A DNA stretch of 33,400 nt, from contig DJGJ01000017.1 of NCBI GenBank assembly GCA_002432715.1, positions 1-33,400 of the forward strand, read 5' to 3'. The translations under genes and the position numbers were made by a program. Source of the DNA: Sphaerochaeta sp. UBA5849 (lineage in GTDB: Bacteria; Spirochaetota; Spirochaetia; Sphaerochaetales; Sphaerochaetaceae). Below are positions 8,108 to 16,342 of this stretch, in pieces (the first letter of the stretch is position 1; each line of letters begins with the position of its first letter). Below the pieces are notes generated by a model. The model made no database searches. It was not told the origin of the DNA and saw only the letters and a list, made by a program, of their open reading frames with translations.

Positions 8108-9496
8108 CTAGAAGTCTGCGAGTTTAGGGGCTCTGGGGTAGGGGATGACATCACGGATGTTTCCCATACCGGTAATGTACTGCACAGCACGCTCGAATCC
8201 CAAACCGAAGCCGGCATGGGGTACGGAGCCGAATCGCCTCAAATCGAGGTACCACCAGTAATCCTTGGGATCGAGCTTGAGTTGCTGCATCCGCTCGATG
8301 AGGGTGTCCAGATTCGATTCTCGTTCGCTGCCTCCGATGATTTCTCCCAGGCGGGGGACCAGGACGTCCATGCCGCGGACCGTTTTTCCGTCATCGTTGA
8401 GCCTCATATAGAAAGCCTTGATTTCTTTCGGATAGTCGGTGACGATGACCGGGCGCTTGCACACCACCTCTGTCAGGAACTTCTCGTGCTCGCTCTGCAA
8501 ATCGTTGCCCCAAGCCACCGGGAATTCAAACCCGGAATTGTGTTTCTCCAGCTCTTTCACCGCTTCGGTGTATGTCATGTGGGCAAAGGGAGTCTCCACG
8601 ATTTGACGCAGGGTCTGCTCCATGCCCGCTTCCACGAACTTGCTGAAGAAGGCCATATCCTCAGGGCATTTCTCCAGTACTGTCTTGAAGAGATATTTCA
8701 AAAAGGCCTCGGCAAGTTCCATGTTGCCGTCGAGTTCACAGAAGGCCATTTCCGGTTCAACCATCCAGAATTCTGCAAGATGGCGTTTGGTGTTGGAATT
8801 CTCGGCTCGGAACGTGGGCCCGAAGGTGTAGATGTTCTTCAAGGCCATGGCATATGTCTCGCCTTCAAGCTGCCCGCTCACCGTGAGAAAGGCTTCACGA
8901 CCGAAGAAATCCTTGGAGTAGTCGACCGCCCCATCCTCCGTCCTCGGAACGTTGTTCAGGTCCAAGGTGGTCACCAAAAATTGTTCGCCGGCGCCTTCTG
9001 CATCGCTGGCGCTGATGATCGGGGTGTTTACATAAGCGAACCCGCGTTCCTGGAAAAACTGATGGACGGCATAGCTGAGCGTGTTTCGCACCCGTGCCAC
9101 CGCTCCGAACATGTTCGTCCTTGCCCTGAGGTGGGAGATTTCCCTCAGGTACTCGATGGTGTGGCGTTTCTTCTGCAAAGGATACGTATCCACCGGGCAT
9201 TCTCCGACCAAGGTGATGTCACTACAGGCCATCTCGACAGCTTGGTCTGTGCCGGCACTTTCCACTATCGGGCCTCTGCAGATAACCGAACAGCCGGTGG
9301 TGATACCAGCCAGGATGCTCTGATCTGCGAGCTTGTCTTTGTCGATGACTATTTGCAGACCCTTCAGGCACGAACCGTCATTCACCTCAAGGAAGCATAC
9401 ATTCTTGCTGTCACGCTTGGTTCTCACCCAACCTTCGGCTGTGACTATCTCTGTAGATGGTGTTCTCTTGAGCAATGCTGAAATACGTTCTTTCAT
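8108..9496 (-). CDS. asnS: asparagine--tRNA ligase
   Basis: AsnRS charges tRNA-Asn with asparagine in the cytoplasm. It is a 462-residue class II synthetase: an N-terminal OB-fold anticodon-binding domain (about 15-105, with EGWVRTKRDSK), then the catalytic domain. Motif 2 is FRAENSNTKRHLAEFWMVEPE at about 229-249, split FRAENSNTKRH / LAEFWMVEPE, and motif 3 is GFGLGFERAVQYITG near the C-terminus. The residues after FRAE are those of AsnRS rather than AspRS. ATG 9496 has AAGGAG ten bases upstream. It is a single-gene unit with its own promoter and terminator. Having AsnRS suggests that Asn-tRNA need not be made by transamidation. Confidence 0.97.
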   Translation of the reverse strand: MKERISALLKRTPSTEIVTAEGWVRTKRDSKNVCFLEVNDGSCLKGLQIVIDKDKLADQSILAGITTGCSVICRGPIVESAGTDQAVEMACSDITLVGECPVDTYPLQKKRHTIEYLREISHLRARTNMFGAVARVRNTLSYAVHQFFQERGFAYVNTPIISASDAEGAGEQFLVTTLDLNNVPRTEDGAVDYSKDFFGREAFLTVSGQLEGETYAMALKNIYTFGPTFRAENSNTKRHLAEFWMVEPEMAFCELDGNMELAEAFLKYLFKTVLEKCPEDMAFFSKFVEAGMEQTLRQIVETPFAHMTYTEAVKELEKHNSGFEFPVAWGNDLQSEHEKFLTEVVCKRPVIVTDYPKEIKAFYMRLNDDGKTVRGMDVLVPRLGEIIGGSERESNLDTLIERMQQLKLDPKDYWWYLDLRRFGSVPHAGFGLGFERAVQYITGMGNIRDVIPYPRAPKLADF

Positions 9497-9525
9497 GGGT
9501 CGAAACTCCTTCTTGTAATTACGCC

Positions 9526-9555
9526 ATTATGGTTGCTTTGCCTTGGGATAGTCAA
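9526..9555 (-). promoter_or_regulatory. promoter of asnS
   Basis: On the minus strand TTGACT (9550-9555), an 18-base spacer and CATAAT (9526-9531); each hexamer matches consensus at five of six positions. Transcription would start near 9518, giving a leader of about 22 bases. That is too short for a T-box or leader peptide. Confidence 0.6.
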
Positions 9556-9657
9556 TATTCATCAAGATGCAACCGGTGAAACCCTGTTGTTTGTATTGCG
9601 GTGCATCGGCCTTGATAATACATGATATACATAGAAATTGTGCTTGTATTTGACAGA

Positions 9658-9688
9658 TTGACAAAAAATGAAATAGTGTATATATAAT
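9658..9688 (+). promoter_or_regulatory. promoter of the acyl-CoA ligase operon
   Basis: TTGACA (9658-9663) is followed by TATATA at 17 bases and TATAAT (9683-9688) at 19 bases, in a very AT-rich stretch. A second TTGACA at 9650 makes a tandem repeat. This is among the strongest promoters in the window and serves the gene at 9716. Confidence 0.65.
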
Positions 9689-9715
9689 AGATAGAATACA
9701 ACACGGAGGCCTTGC

Positions 9716-11635
9716 ATGTATAAGACCATACCTCAGACATTTGCCCACATCGTAAATCAGTACCCTGCCTATGCCGTGCAGATGAGCAAGGATAAGCATG
9801 GTGTTTTTACTTCGGTATCCTATTCCGAGCTCTCCAGTGAGGTGAACAGTCTTGCAGCCTCCCTCGCCAAGCGGGGAGTGAAACGGGGCGACCTCATTGG
9901 TTTGATCAGCGACAACCGCAGCGAATGGCTTGCCAGCGATCTGGCAATTCTCACCCTCGGGGCAGCTGATGTCCCCAGAGGCCGCGATGCGATGCCGTAT
10001 GAAATCAGCTTCATTCTCAGTGTTACCGAGGCTCGATTTTGCTTTGTGGAAAATGCCGTCCAGCTTCGTAAAATTGTGAATCTTTTGGATAAGCTGCCTG
10101 ATCTCAAGCATCTGATTGTGATGGACCAGGAGTTCAGCGGGGAGATGGCTGAGGATATCGTCGTGCCCCAGGGTGTTGAGATCCTGCTCTATCGCAGCTT
10201 GATCCAGGAGGGGCGTGAACTTCTCAATGACCGCAACATCACCCAATACATCGAAGAAGAACGCCGCAAGGGAACCGCCGATGAGACGGCCACCATCATT
10301 TTCACCAGCGGCACCACCGGCGATCCGAAAGGTGTCATTCTCACCCATAAGAACTTTGCCTACCAGCTGGAGGCGGTTCCCAAGTTGATCAAACAGTTGG
10401 CCCCCGGCCAAAGATGGCTCAGCGTTCTTCCCGTTTGGCACTCTTTCGAGCGCATCCTGCAGTATGTGATCATCAGCAACGCTTCCACCATCGCCTATTC
10501 AAAACCGCTTGCCTCGGTATTGCTTGCCGACCTTGTTGCGGTGAACCCCCAGTGGATGGGCTCTGTTCCCAGGATTTGGGAGGCTGTGAAGGCGGGCGTA
10601 TTCGCCAGCATGAAGAATAAGAGTCCGGTTGCCAAAGGCCTGTTTGCCTTCTTTGTACAGGTAGCAAGGCTGTACAGCCGCAATAAGGACCTGCTCCTTG
10701 GTGAGGTGGCTACCTTCCAAAAACACAATCGATTGTTCGACATACTTCGTTCATTTTTACCGACGATCCTGTTGTACCCGCTCTATAAGTTGGGCGACAA
10801 GCTGGTGTTCTCCAAGGTCAAGCAGAAACTCGGCAGGAACTTTATTGCCGGGGTGAGCGGCGGCGGCTCACTCAGCGAGGGGGTGGACCTCTTCTTTGCT
10901 TCGATCGGCATCAAGTTGCTCGACGGGTATGGTTTGACTGAAAGCGCCCCGGTTGTTGCAATAAGGCCGCTCGCCCATGGAGTGAAGAGAACCATCACCG
11001 CGTTGGAAGGAACCGAGGTGCGTATCGTCGATGAAGAGGGAAACGAGGTGAAGCCCGGTCAGAAGGGTGTCGTCATGATAAGGGGACCGCAGGTGATGAA
11101 GGGCTACTACAAGCGTCAGGATCTCACCGACCGCGTCCTCTCCAAGGATGGTTGGCTCGATACCGGCGATCTTGGCATGTGGACTCACAACGGTGAGTTC
11201 GCCATCTGCGGGCGTGCAAAGGATACCATTGTCCTCAGCGGCGGCGAGAACCTTGAGCCGGTTCCCATTGAAGCGAAGCTCTGTGAGAGCGAATTCATCG
11301 AAAGTGCTGTAGTTCTTGGGCAGGACCAAAAGTATTTGGGTGCCTTGATCGTCCTCAACAAGAAGCGGATCGAGGAGTATCTGACCGAGAAGCAGATTCC
11401 CTACCTTGCAGATAAACTAGCCTCCATGAAGGAAGTGAAGGAGCTCATCGAGAAGACGGTGGGCGAGATTGTGAACAGCAAGCATGGTTTCAAGAGCTTT
11501 GAGCACATTGTACGGTTCCACCTGCTTGCCAAGAGCTTTGAAGTAGGCAAGGAGCTGAGCGCCAAGCAAGAGCTCAAGCGCTTTGAAATCCAGAAGCTGT
11601 ATCAAAACGAGATTAAGGAACTGTTCGTCAGCTGA
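9716..11635 (+). CDS. long-chain acyl-CoA ligase (AMP-binding), FadD/FAA-like
   Basis: A 639-residue ANL-superfamily enzyme that should activate fatty acids through an acyl-adenylate, most likely forming acyl-CoA. The P-loop-like signature FTSGTTGDPKG lies at about 196-206, YGLTESAP near 404-411, the LDTGDLG hinge motif near 481, and GRAKDTIVLSGGENLEP near 498-514. ATG 9716 follows CGGAGG at 9704-9709. It resembles the long FadD group found in spirochaetes, with an extra segment (about 290-370) that may associate with membrane. Substrate chain length cannot be read from the sequence. A paralogue lies three genes downstream. No beta-oxidation genes are nearby, so scavenging of exogenous fatty acids for lipids is a reasonable guess. 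Confidence 0.88.
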   Translation: MYKTIPQTFAHIVNQYPAYAVQMSKDKHGVFTSVSYSELSSEVNSLAASLAKRGVKRGDLIGLISDNRSEWLASDLAILTLGAADVPRGRDAMPYEISFILSVTEARFCFVENAVQLRKIVNLLDKLPDLKHLIVMDQEFSGEMAEDIVVPQGVEILLYRSLIQEGRELLNDRNITQYIEEERRKGTADETATIIFTSGTTGDPKGVILTHKNFAYQLEAVPKLIKQLAPGQRWLSVLPVWHSFERILQYVIISNASTIAYSKPLASVLLADLVAVNPQWMGSVPRIWEAVKAGVFASMKNKSPVAKGLFAFFVQVARLYSRNKDLLLGEVATFQKHNRLFDILRSFLPTILLYPLYKLGDKLVFSKVKQKLGRNFIAGVSGGGSLSEGVDLFFASIGIKLLDGYGLTESAPVVAIRPLAHGVKRTITALEGTEVRIVDEEGNEVKPGQKGVVMIRGPQVMKGYYKRQDLTDRVLSKDGWLDTGDLGMWTHNGEFAICGRAKDTIVLSGGENLEPVPIEAKLCESEFIESAVVLGQDQKYLGALIVLNKKRIEEYLTEKQIPYLADKLASMKEVKELIEKTVGEIVNSKHGFKSFEHIVRFHLLAKSFEVGKELSAKQELKRFEIQKLYQNEIKELFVS

Positions 11636-11665
11636 ATGACACGTTCTTGGCAGCTGTCAGCTTTC

Positions 11666-11703
11666 TTGCATTTTTCCCTTGACTCCTATACTATAAATAC
11701 AAT
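11666..11703 (+). promoter_or_regulatory. possible promoter of the ArsC-like gene
   Basis: An AT-rich stretch in the 90-base gap carries TTGCAT (11666), TTGACT (11679), TATACT (11687) and TACAAT (11698). Several pairings are possible. The best-spaced is TTGCAT with TACTAT at 17 bases, but no single pair is convincing. Confidence 0.3.
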
Positions 11704-11725
11704 ACATCGGAAGTCAGGGGATGCA

Positions 11726-12061
11726 ATGATTCAGATCATCGGCACCAAGAAGTGCAAGGAGACAGCAAAGGCCTTACGTGCCTGCAAGGAGCGCACCATC
11801 GCGTTCCAATTTGTAGACTTGGCTGAGCGGGAGCTCTCAGCAGGTGAATGGAAATCGCTTTTTACCGCCCACGATCCGCTCTCACTGGTCGACAGTGAGA
11901 GCGCTTACTATAGCAAGCAAGGCTACCAATATCGTGATTTCGATGCTCAAGAGGAACTAATTGAGCATCCAGTGTTGTTGAAGACACCCATCCTTCGGTC
12001 CGGCGGCCGTGTCCATGTCGGCTACGACCTTGCTGTGATAACCGACTGGGGAGCGCGGTAA
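11726..12061 (+). CDS. ArsC/Spx/YffB-family thioredoxin-fold protein
   Basis: A 111-residue arsenate-reductase-like protein. The start MIQIIGTKKCKET matches the family, with the reactive Cys at residue 10, and LLKTPILRSGGRVHVGYD near the C-terminus matches the conserved K-x-P-I-L region. ATG 11726 has AGGGG six bases upstream; the upstream extension to 11636 is promoter DNA. There is no CxxC or CxxxC pair, so it is not a Spx-type disulfide switch. Function within this large family (arsenate reduction, glutathione-dependent reduction or regulation) is not decided. Its stop overlaps the next start by one base (TAATG), so the two are translationally coupled. Confidence 0.8.
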   Translation: MIQIIGTKKCKETAKALRACKERTIAFQFVDLAERELSAGEWKSLFTAHDPLSLVDSESAYYSKQGYQYRDFDAQEELIEHPVLLKTPILRSGGRVHVGYDLAVITDWGAR

Positions 12062-12834
12062 TGTTGCAATACGCTGTTCTAGGCAGTGGTTCCAGTGGAA
12101 ATAGTTATGTGTTTTCCGATGGGACCGTCTCCTTTCTCATCGATCAAGGCTACAGTGTGGTTGAGCTGAAGCGCAGGCTTGAGCGATTTTGCATCGGCTT
12201 GGAAACCGTCCAGGCTGTGTTTGTAACCCATTTGCACCCTGACCATGCAAAAGGAGTTGGAATCTTGTGCCGCAGGCAACCTGCAGGGGCATACATCAGC
12301 TCTCGCTCGATGCTCGAGCAGCCCGACCAATTTGCAAAGCTCGGCATCCCTCTTCAGCAGGTTTTCCCGGTCGAGCCGTTTGAGGTGGTCGAAATCGGAC
12401 CTTTCAGCCTGTTCTGTTTTGCAACAAGCCATGACAGTGCCGGTTCGGTTGGATGGTTCATCACCTATGAGGACCAGAATCTGATGGTTCTTACCGATAC
12501 CGGTCTTACCACCGTCGAGCATAAACAACTTGCAAAGGATGCAAACATCCTCTTTTTGGAAGCAAATTATGACAAGCGGATGTTGGAAACCGGACCGTAT
12601 CCGCTCTATTTGAAGCGACGCATCGATGGTTCGCACGGCCATCTATCAAACGAGCAAGCCCTGCTTTTCCTTAAGGATAGCGGGTTTGCCGGCAACCACA
12701 TTTATTTCATCCATTTATCAGATGTTAACAATGATCCCGCCCTCTTGGAGAAAGCAGCACGCCGGACTATCCAAACCCCGTTCACGGTGTGCCATAAAAA
12801 CCAATGGTATGGTCCACAGCCGGAGGCGCTATGA
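12061..12834 (+). CDS. metallo-beta-lactamase-fold hydrolase, YycJ/WalJ-like
   Basis: A 257-residue MBL-fold protein starting MLQYAVLGSGSSGNSYVF, the hallmark of the YycJ/WalJ/VicX subgroup. The metal-binding motif THLHPDH places His57, His59, Asp61 and His62; further ligands are probably in ATSHDSAG and the DTG strand. In Firmicutes WalJ lies beside the WalRK two-component system and has been linked to DNA metabolism; no two-component genes are present here. Overlaps of one base upstream and four downstream place it inside a tight operon. The biochemical substrate is not established from the sequence. Confidence 0.85.
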   Translation: MLQYAVLGSGSSGNSYVFSDGTVSFLIDQGYSVVELKRRLERFCIGLETVQAVFVTHLHPDHAKGVGILCRRQPAGAYISSRSMLEQPDQFAKLGIPLQQVFPVEPFEVVEIGPFSLFCFATSHDSAGSVGWFITYEDQNLMVLTDTGLTTVEHKQLAKDANILFLEANYDKRMLETGPYPLYLKRRIDGSHGHLSNEQALLFLKDSGFAGNHIYFIHLSDVNNDPALLEKAARRTIQTPFTVCHKNQWYGPQPEAL

Positions 12835-14651
12835 AAAAGAAGAAGAAAAAAGAAAAACAAATCGTATGGTCGTATCGTAAGATTCGCAAGCTGAAACGAG
12901 AAGATGGCCTGACCATGAAGACTGTCACCGAATACACAATGGAGTCGGTGGTTGAATGCACGGTCAGCAGGAATGCCAAGCGCATTGCGCTTCGCACCTA
13001 TGGGGATGACGATAGTGAGGTGACCTATGCCGGGCTGAAAACCATGAAGGATGCCATCGGCGTCTTTTTGCTCGAGCATGGGTATGTCAGAGGCGACCGC
13101 ATCGCCATCATGGGCGAGAGTTGTCCTACCTGGCTTATCGCATATTTCGGTATCACCAGCATCGGATGTACCGCGGTGCCTATTCTTCCCGATTTTTCTG
13201 GAAAGGAAGCCTGCCAGATCCTGGCCCACTCCAAGGCAAAGGGAATCGTTGTCAATGCAAAACATTTTGAGAAAGTGATTCCCTTCGTGAAGGACAATCC
13301 GTCGCTGTTGGTGCGAATGGAAGACCTCTTCCACATACCCGATCCCATCAGCAGCCAGCTGGTCGACAGGCAGCAGTTCGCTGCGGCTCCCGGGCGGGAT
13401 ATCAGGAGACGCAAACTGGACAAGAAGGCCGAGGAGCTCAGGCGGGCCTCTCTTGCCAGGGAAGAGGACCTTGCATCCTTGATCTATACCAGCGGGACAA
13501 CGGGGAACAGCAAGGGCGTCATGCTCACCCACAAGAATCTGGTATGGAATGCCGACGTCTCCACCGACGTGTATGTGAACCTGAAGCCCGGCGACAAGGT
13601 GCTTTCCATACTCCCCATCAGCCATGTGTATGAATTCACCACCGGCCAGATCCTGGAGTTGATGTGCGGCTGTGAGATTGTGTACCTAGGCAAGGCTCCG
13701 GCTACATCCATCCTGCTTCCCGCCCTCAAGGAGGTCAGGCCCAGGATTGTCATGACTGTTCCCCTGCTCATGGAGAAGGTGTACCGCAGTTCGGTGCTTC
13801 CTGTACTCAGGGATAACAAGAACCTCCAAAAATGGCTGAAATACCCCGTTGTCCGCCGCTTCATCTGCCGAGTCATCGGGCGAAAGCTCAAGATGACCTT
13901 CGGCGGAAGGCTCAAGTTTTTTGGTATAGGGGGAGCCCCGTTGGACCGTGAAGTGGAACAGTTTCTCAGTGATGCAAAGTTCCCCTATGCCATCGGGTAT
14001 GGTCTGACCGAGACCGCTCCCCTGATCGCCGGCGGACTGCCGAAGAAGCATTTTGTCGGAACCATCGGGAAAGTAGTCGAACACGTGGATGTCAAGCTTG
14101 AGAATCCCGATCCGGTCACCAAGGTAGGAGAAATTCTGGTCAAGGGCCCCAATGTCATGCAGGGCTATTATGACAACCCCGCCCTCAATGCCGAGGTCTT
14201 TACCAGCGACGGGTATTTCAGGACCGGTGATTTGGGGCATCTGGACAAGCACGGCAGACTCTCCATCATGGGAAGAACCAAGACGATGATTCTTGGCAGC
14301 GGCGGTGAGAACATCTATCCCGAGCTTATTGAGGCGGTCATCAACAATCAGAGTTTTGTCACCGAGTCATTGGTCGTTCCCGAGGACGGGGGCCTGATTG
14401 CCCTGGTGAAGATCGACTTTGACTTGTTCGCCCAAAAAATGGCGGTCAACGTCAATGATGCAAAGGCCGAGGCGCTCAAATATGTGGCAAAGCTTCGTGA
14501 GGAAGTGAACAAGGAGCTCAGCGCCTTCAGCAGGATCAGTGCTGTCGAGCTGCAGGAAGAGCCGTTCCAGCGAACGCCCACGCAGAAGATCAAGCGGTTC
14601 CTTTACTCAAGAATCAAGGATGATGGGTCGAAGGAGAAACAACGGACTTGA
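12831..14651 (+). CDS. AMP-dependent acyl-CoA ligase (second paralogue)
   Basis: A 606-residue AMP-binding enzyme. The core signature LIYTSGTTGNSKGVMLTHKN lies at about 217-236, YGLTETAP around 397, the FRTGDLG hinge near 463 and GRTKTMILGSGGENIYPE near 480. ATG 12831 is chosen: GGAGG stands four bases upstream and the start overlaps the previous stop as ATGA. The first 25 residues are very basic, with six consecutive lysines encoded by an A-rich run, before the conserved region begins. This tail could bind membrane or nucleic acid, or could be trimmed if translation really starts at ATG 12915. It is distantly related to the ligase at 9716; the substrate is unknown. Confidence 0.85.
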   Translation: MKKKKKKEKQIVWSYRKIRKLKREDGLTMKTVTEYTMESVVECTVSRNAKRIALRTYGDDDSEVTYAGLKTMKDAIGVFLLEHGYVRGDRIAIMGESCPTWLIAYFGITSIGCTAVPILPDFSGKEACQILAHSKAKGIVVNAKHFEKVIPFVKDNPSLLVRMEDLFHIPDPISSQLVDRQQFAAAPGRDIRRRKLDKKAEELRRASLAREEDLASLIYTSGTTGNSKGVMLTHKNLVWNADVSTDVYVNLKPGDKVLSILPISHVYEFTTGQILELMCGCEIVYLGKAPATSILLPALKEVRPRIVMTVPLLMEKVYRSSVLPVLRDNKNLQKWLKYPVVRRFICRVIGRKLKMTFGGRLKFFGIGGAPLDREVEQFLSDAKFPYAIGYGLTETAPLIAGGLPKKHFVGTIGKVVEHVDVKLENPDPVTKVGEILVKGPNVMQGYYDNPALNAEVFTSDGYFRTGDLGHLDKHGRLSIMGRTKTMILGSGGENIYPELIEAVINNQSFVTESLVVPEDGGLIALVKIDFDLFAQKMAVNVNDAKAEALKYVAKLREEVNKELSAFSRISAVELQEEPFQRTPTQKIKRFLYSRIKDDGSKEKQRT

Positions 14652-14677
14652 GTCTTGGCCCGTTGGTGTGGTATATC
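14648..14677 (+). promoter_or_regulatory. possible promoter of the DAHP synthase gene
   Basis: TTGAGT (14648-14653), an 18-base spacer and TATATC (14672-14677) preceded by TGG resemble the extended -10 promoters elsewhere in the window. The -35 overlaps the stop of the preceding ligase gene. Confidence 0.35.
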
Positions 14678-14694
14678 TTCTGAAAGGATAAACC

Positions 14695-15771
14695 ATGGCA
14701 AACGTAGACATCAGGATTCGAAAGGTGGAGGCTCTTGCCACCCCGGATGAACTGTACACCCAGTTTCCGGTGGATGAGGCAACCAGCGATTCCATACACC
14801 GGAGTCGGCAGACGGTAAATGATATCATCCAAGGGAGGGACCGGCGATTGTTGGCAATCGTGGGTCCCTGTTCTCTGCATGACCCTGTTGCAGCCCTTGA
14901 GTATGCAAGAAAACTGAAGGCACTCTCCTTCGAGATCGAGGATGAGATGTTTGTGGTGATGCGCACGTATTTCGAGAAGCCCAGGACGGTCGGCGGCTGG
15001 AAAGGACTTATCCTTGATCCAAAGATGGATGGAAGCTACGATATCGGCGGGGGTATCGCCTTGGCAAGGTCCTTGCTCCTTGAAATTGCAAAGATCGGGC
15101 TTCCTGTCGGTTGTGAAGTGCTTGATCCCATCATCCCCCAGTACATAGATGAGCTGATCAGTTGGTCCAGCATCGGGGCAAGAACCTCCGAAAGCCAGAT
15201 TCATCGTAATCTTGCCAGCGGCTTGAGCGTCGCAGTGGGTTTCAAGAACAGCACCAGCGGGGATTTGGTGAGCGCAGTCAATGCAATAAAGAGTGCCCAT
15301 CAACCTGCGTCGTTCATCGGTATGGACGGGAAGGGGGCGAGTGCAATTTTCCGCACGACCGGCAACGATTGCTGCCACCTGATTCTTCGGGGAGGGGATC
15401 AGAGCCCCAACTACTACGAGGATGATGTGGAGAGCGCCCGCCTGCTTCTCCAGAAGGAGGGGCTTGTGCCGGCCATCATCATTGATTGCAGTCACGCCAA
15501 CTCCCGCAAGAACTATGAGAGGCAGAAAAGGGTGTTGCGCTCGATCATCGACCAGGTATGCTGGGGCGAGAAGGCGATTCGCGGTTTCATGCTGGAGAGC
15601 AACCTTCTGAGCGGCTGCCAAAAGATTCCAGATGACTTGACCCAGCTCAAGTACGGGGTTTCCGTTACCGATGCCTGCATCGGATGGGACGAAACCCAGA
15701 GAATATTGCTACATGCTTGCGAATTGCTTCGCAAGGCTCGACTCGAAGGCGGTAGTGTTCAACCGCTGTAG
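14695..15771 (+). CDS. aroF: 3-deoxy-7-phosphoheptulonate synthase, type I (AroG/AroF class)
   Basis: DAHP synthase joins phosphoenolpyruvate and erythrose 4-phosphate, the entry step of the shikimate pathway. The 358-residue protein is the E. coli AroF/G/H type: GPCSLHDP at 57-64 with the metal Cys59, EKPRTVGGWKGLILDP at 94-109 and DCSHANS at 264-270 with metal His267. The N-terminal 45 residues that carry feedback sites in this class are present; which aromatic amino acid inhibits it cannot be told. The start has AAAGGA eight bases upstream. No other aro genes are near. It lies 43 bases after the acyl ligase and 14 bases before the DJ-1 gene. Confidence 0.95.
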   Translation: MANVDIRIRKVEALATPDELYTQFPVDEATSDSIHRSRQTVNDIIQGRDRRLLAIVGPCSLHDPVAALEYARKLKALSFEIEDEMFVVMRTYFEKPRTVGGWKGLILDPKMDGSYDIGGGIALARSLLLEIAKIGLPVGCEVLDPIIPQYIDELISWSSIGARTSESQIHRNLASGLSVAVGFKNSTSGDLVSAVNAIKSAHQPASFIGMDGKGASAIFRTTGNDCCHLILRGGDQSPNYYEDDVESARLLLQKEGLVPAIIIDCSHANSRKNYERQKRVLRSIIDQVCWGEKAIRGFMLESNLLSGCQKIPDDLTQLKYGVSVTDACIGWDETQRILLHACELLRKARLEGGSVQPL

Positions 15772-15785
15772 CACGGGGAGGTTGT

Positions 15786-16331
15786 ATGGTTCCTTCTGTT
15801 TTGGTGATTCTCGCTGAAGGCTTTGAGGAAGTGGAAGCAATCACTCCCATCGACCTGCTTCGCAGAAGCGGGGCGAAGGTGGTGGTGGCCGGACTTGATG
15901 ATATGATGGTCAAAGGCTCGCACGGTTTGGTTGTCGGTTGCGACCGGCTGCTCAGTGAATGCATGGATGACTCGTTCGACTGCGTGGTGCTACCCGGAGG
16001 CGGAAAGGGTTCTCAAAATCTTGCATCATCGTTCAGCGTTCTGGAAGCGGTGATCAAGACTGCGCAAACAGGTGTGGTGGCAGCAATTTGTGCAGCTCCT
16101 GCTGTTGTGCTGGGCAAGACCGGCCTGCTAGAAGGAAAGCGGGTTACCGGCTATCCATCCACCGAAGAGTATTGTCCTGGTTTGAAACTGGAGAATGAGC
16201 GGGTGATCACCGATGGCAGGCTGATTACAGCCCAGGCCGCCGGCAGTGCGATGCACTTCTCCCTGGCTATCATTGCAGCGTTGTTTGATCAGAAGACTGC
16301 GGATGCAATTGCAGAGCAAGTCATATTTTAG
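15786..16331 (+). CDS. DJ-1/PfpI family protein
   Basis: A 181-residue single-domain DJ-1 superfamily protein. The nucleophilic Cys102 sits in AAICAAP, and Glu17 in EGFEEVEA matches human DJ-1 Glu18; DLLRRSG and VVVAGL also match DJ-1 closely. Members act as glyoxalase- or deglycase-like enzymes or stress chaperones, and the YajL/ThiJ branch is the best fit here. GGGAGG stands five bases before the ATG. It lies 14 bases after the DAHP synthase gene and 11 bases before the DUF1846 gene, so all three are probably co-transcribed. The role is inferred only from family. Confidence 0.9.
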   Translation: MVPSVLVILAEGFEEVEAITPIDLLRRSGAKVVVAGLDDMMVKGSHGLVVGCDRLLSECMDDSFDCVVLPGGGKGSQNLASSFSVLEAVIKTAQTGVVAAICAAPAVVLGKTGLLEGKRVTGYPSTEEYCPGLKLENERVITDGRLITAQAAGSAMHFSLAIIAALFDQKTADAIAEQVIF

Positions 16332-16342
16332 GGGTGCAAAGC

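Noticed and set aside
8012..9481. 489-codon plus-strand frame
   Set aside because: Antisense to asnS, with no family content and no start signal.
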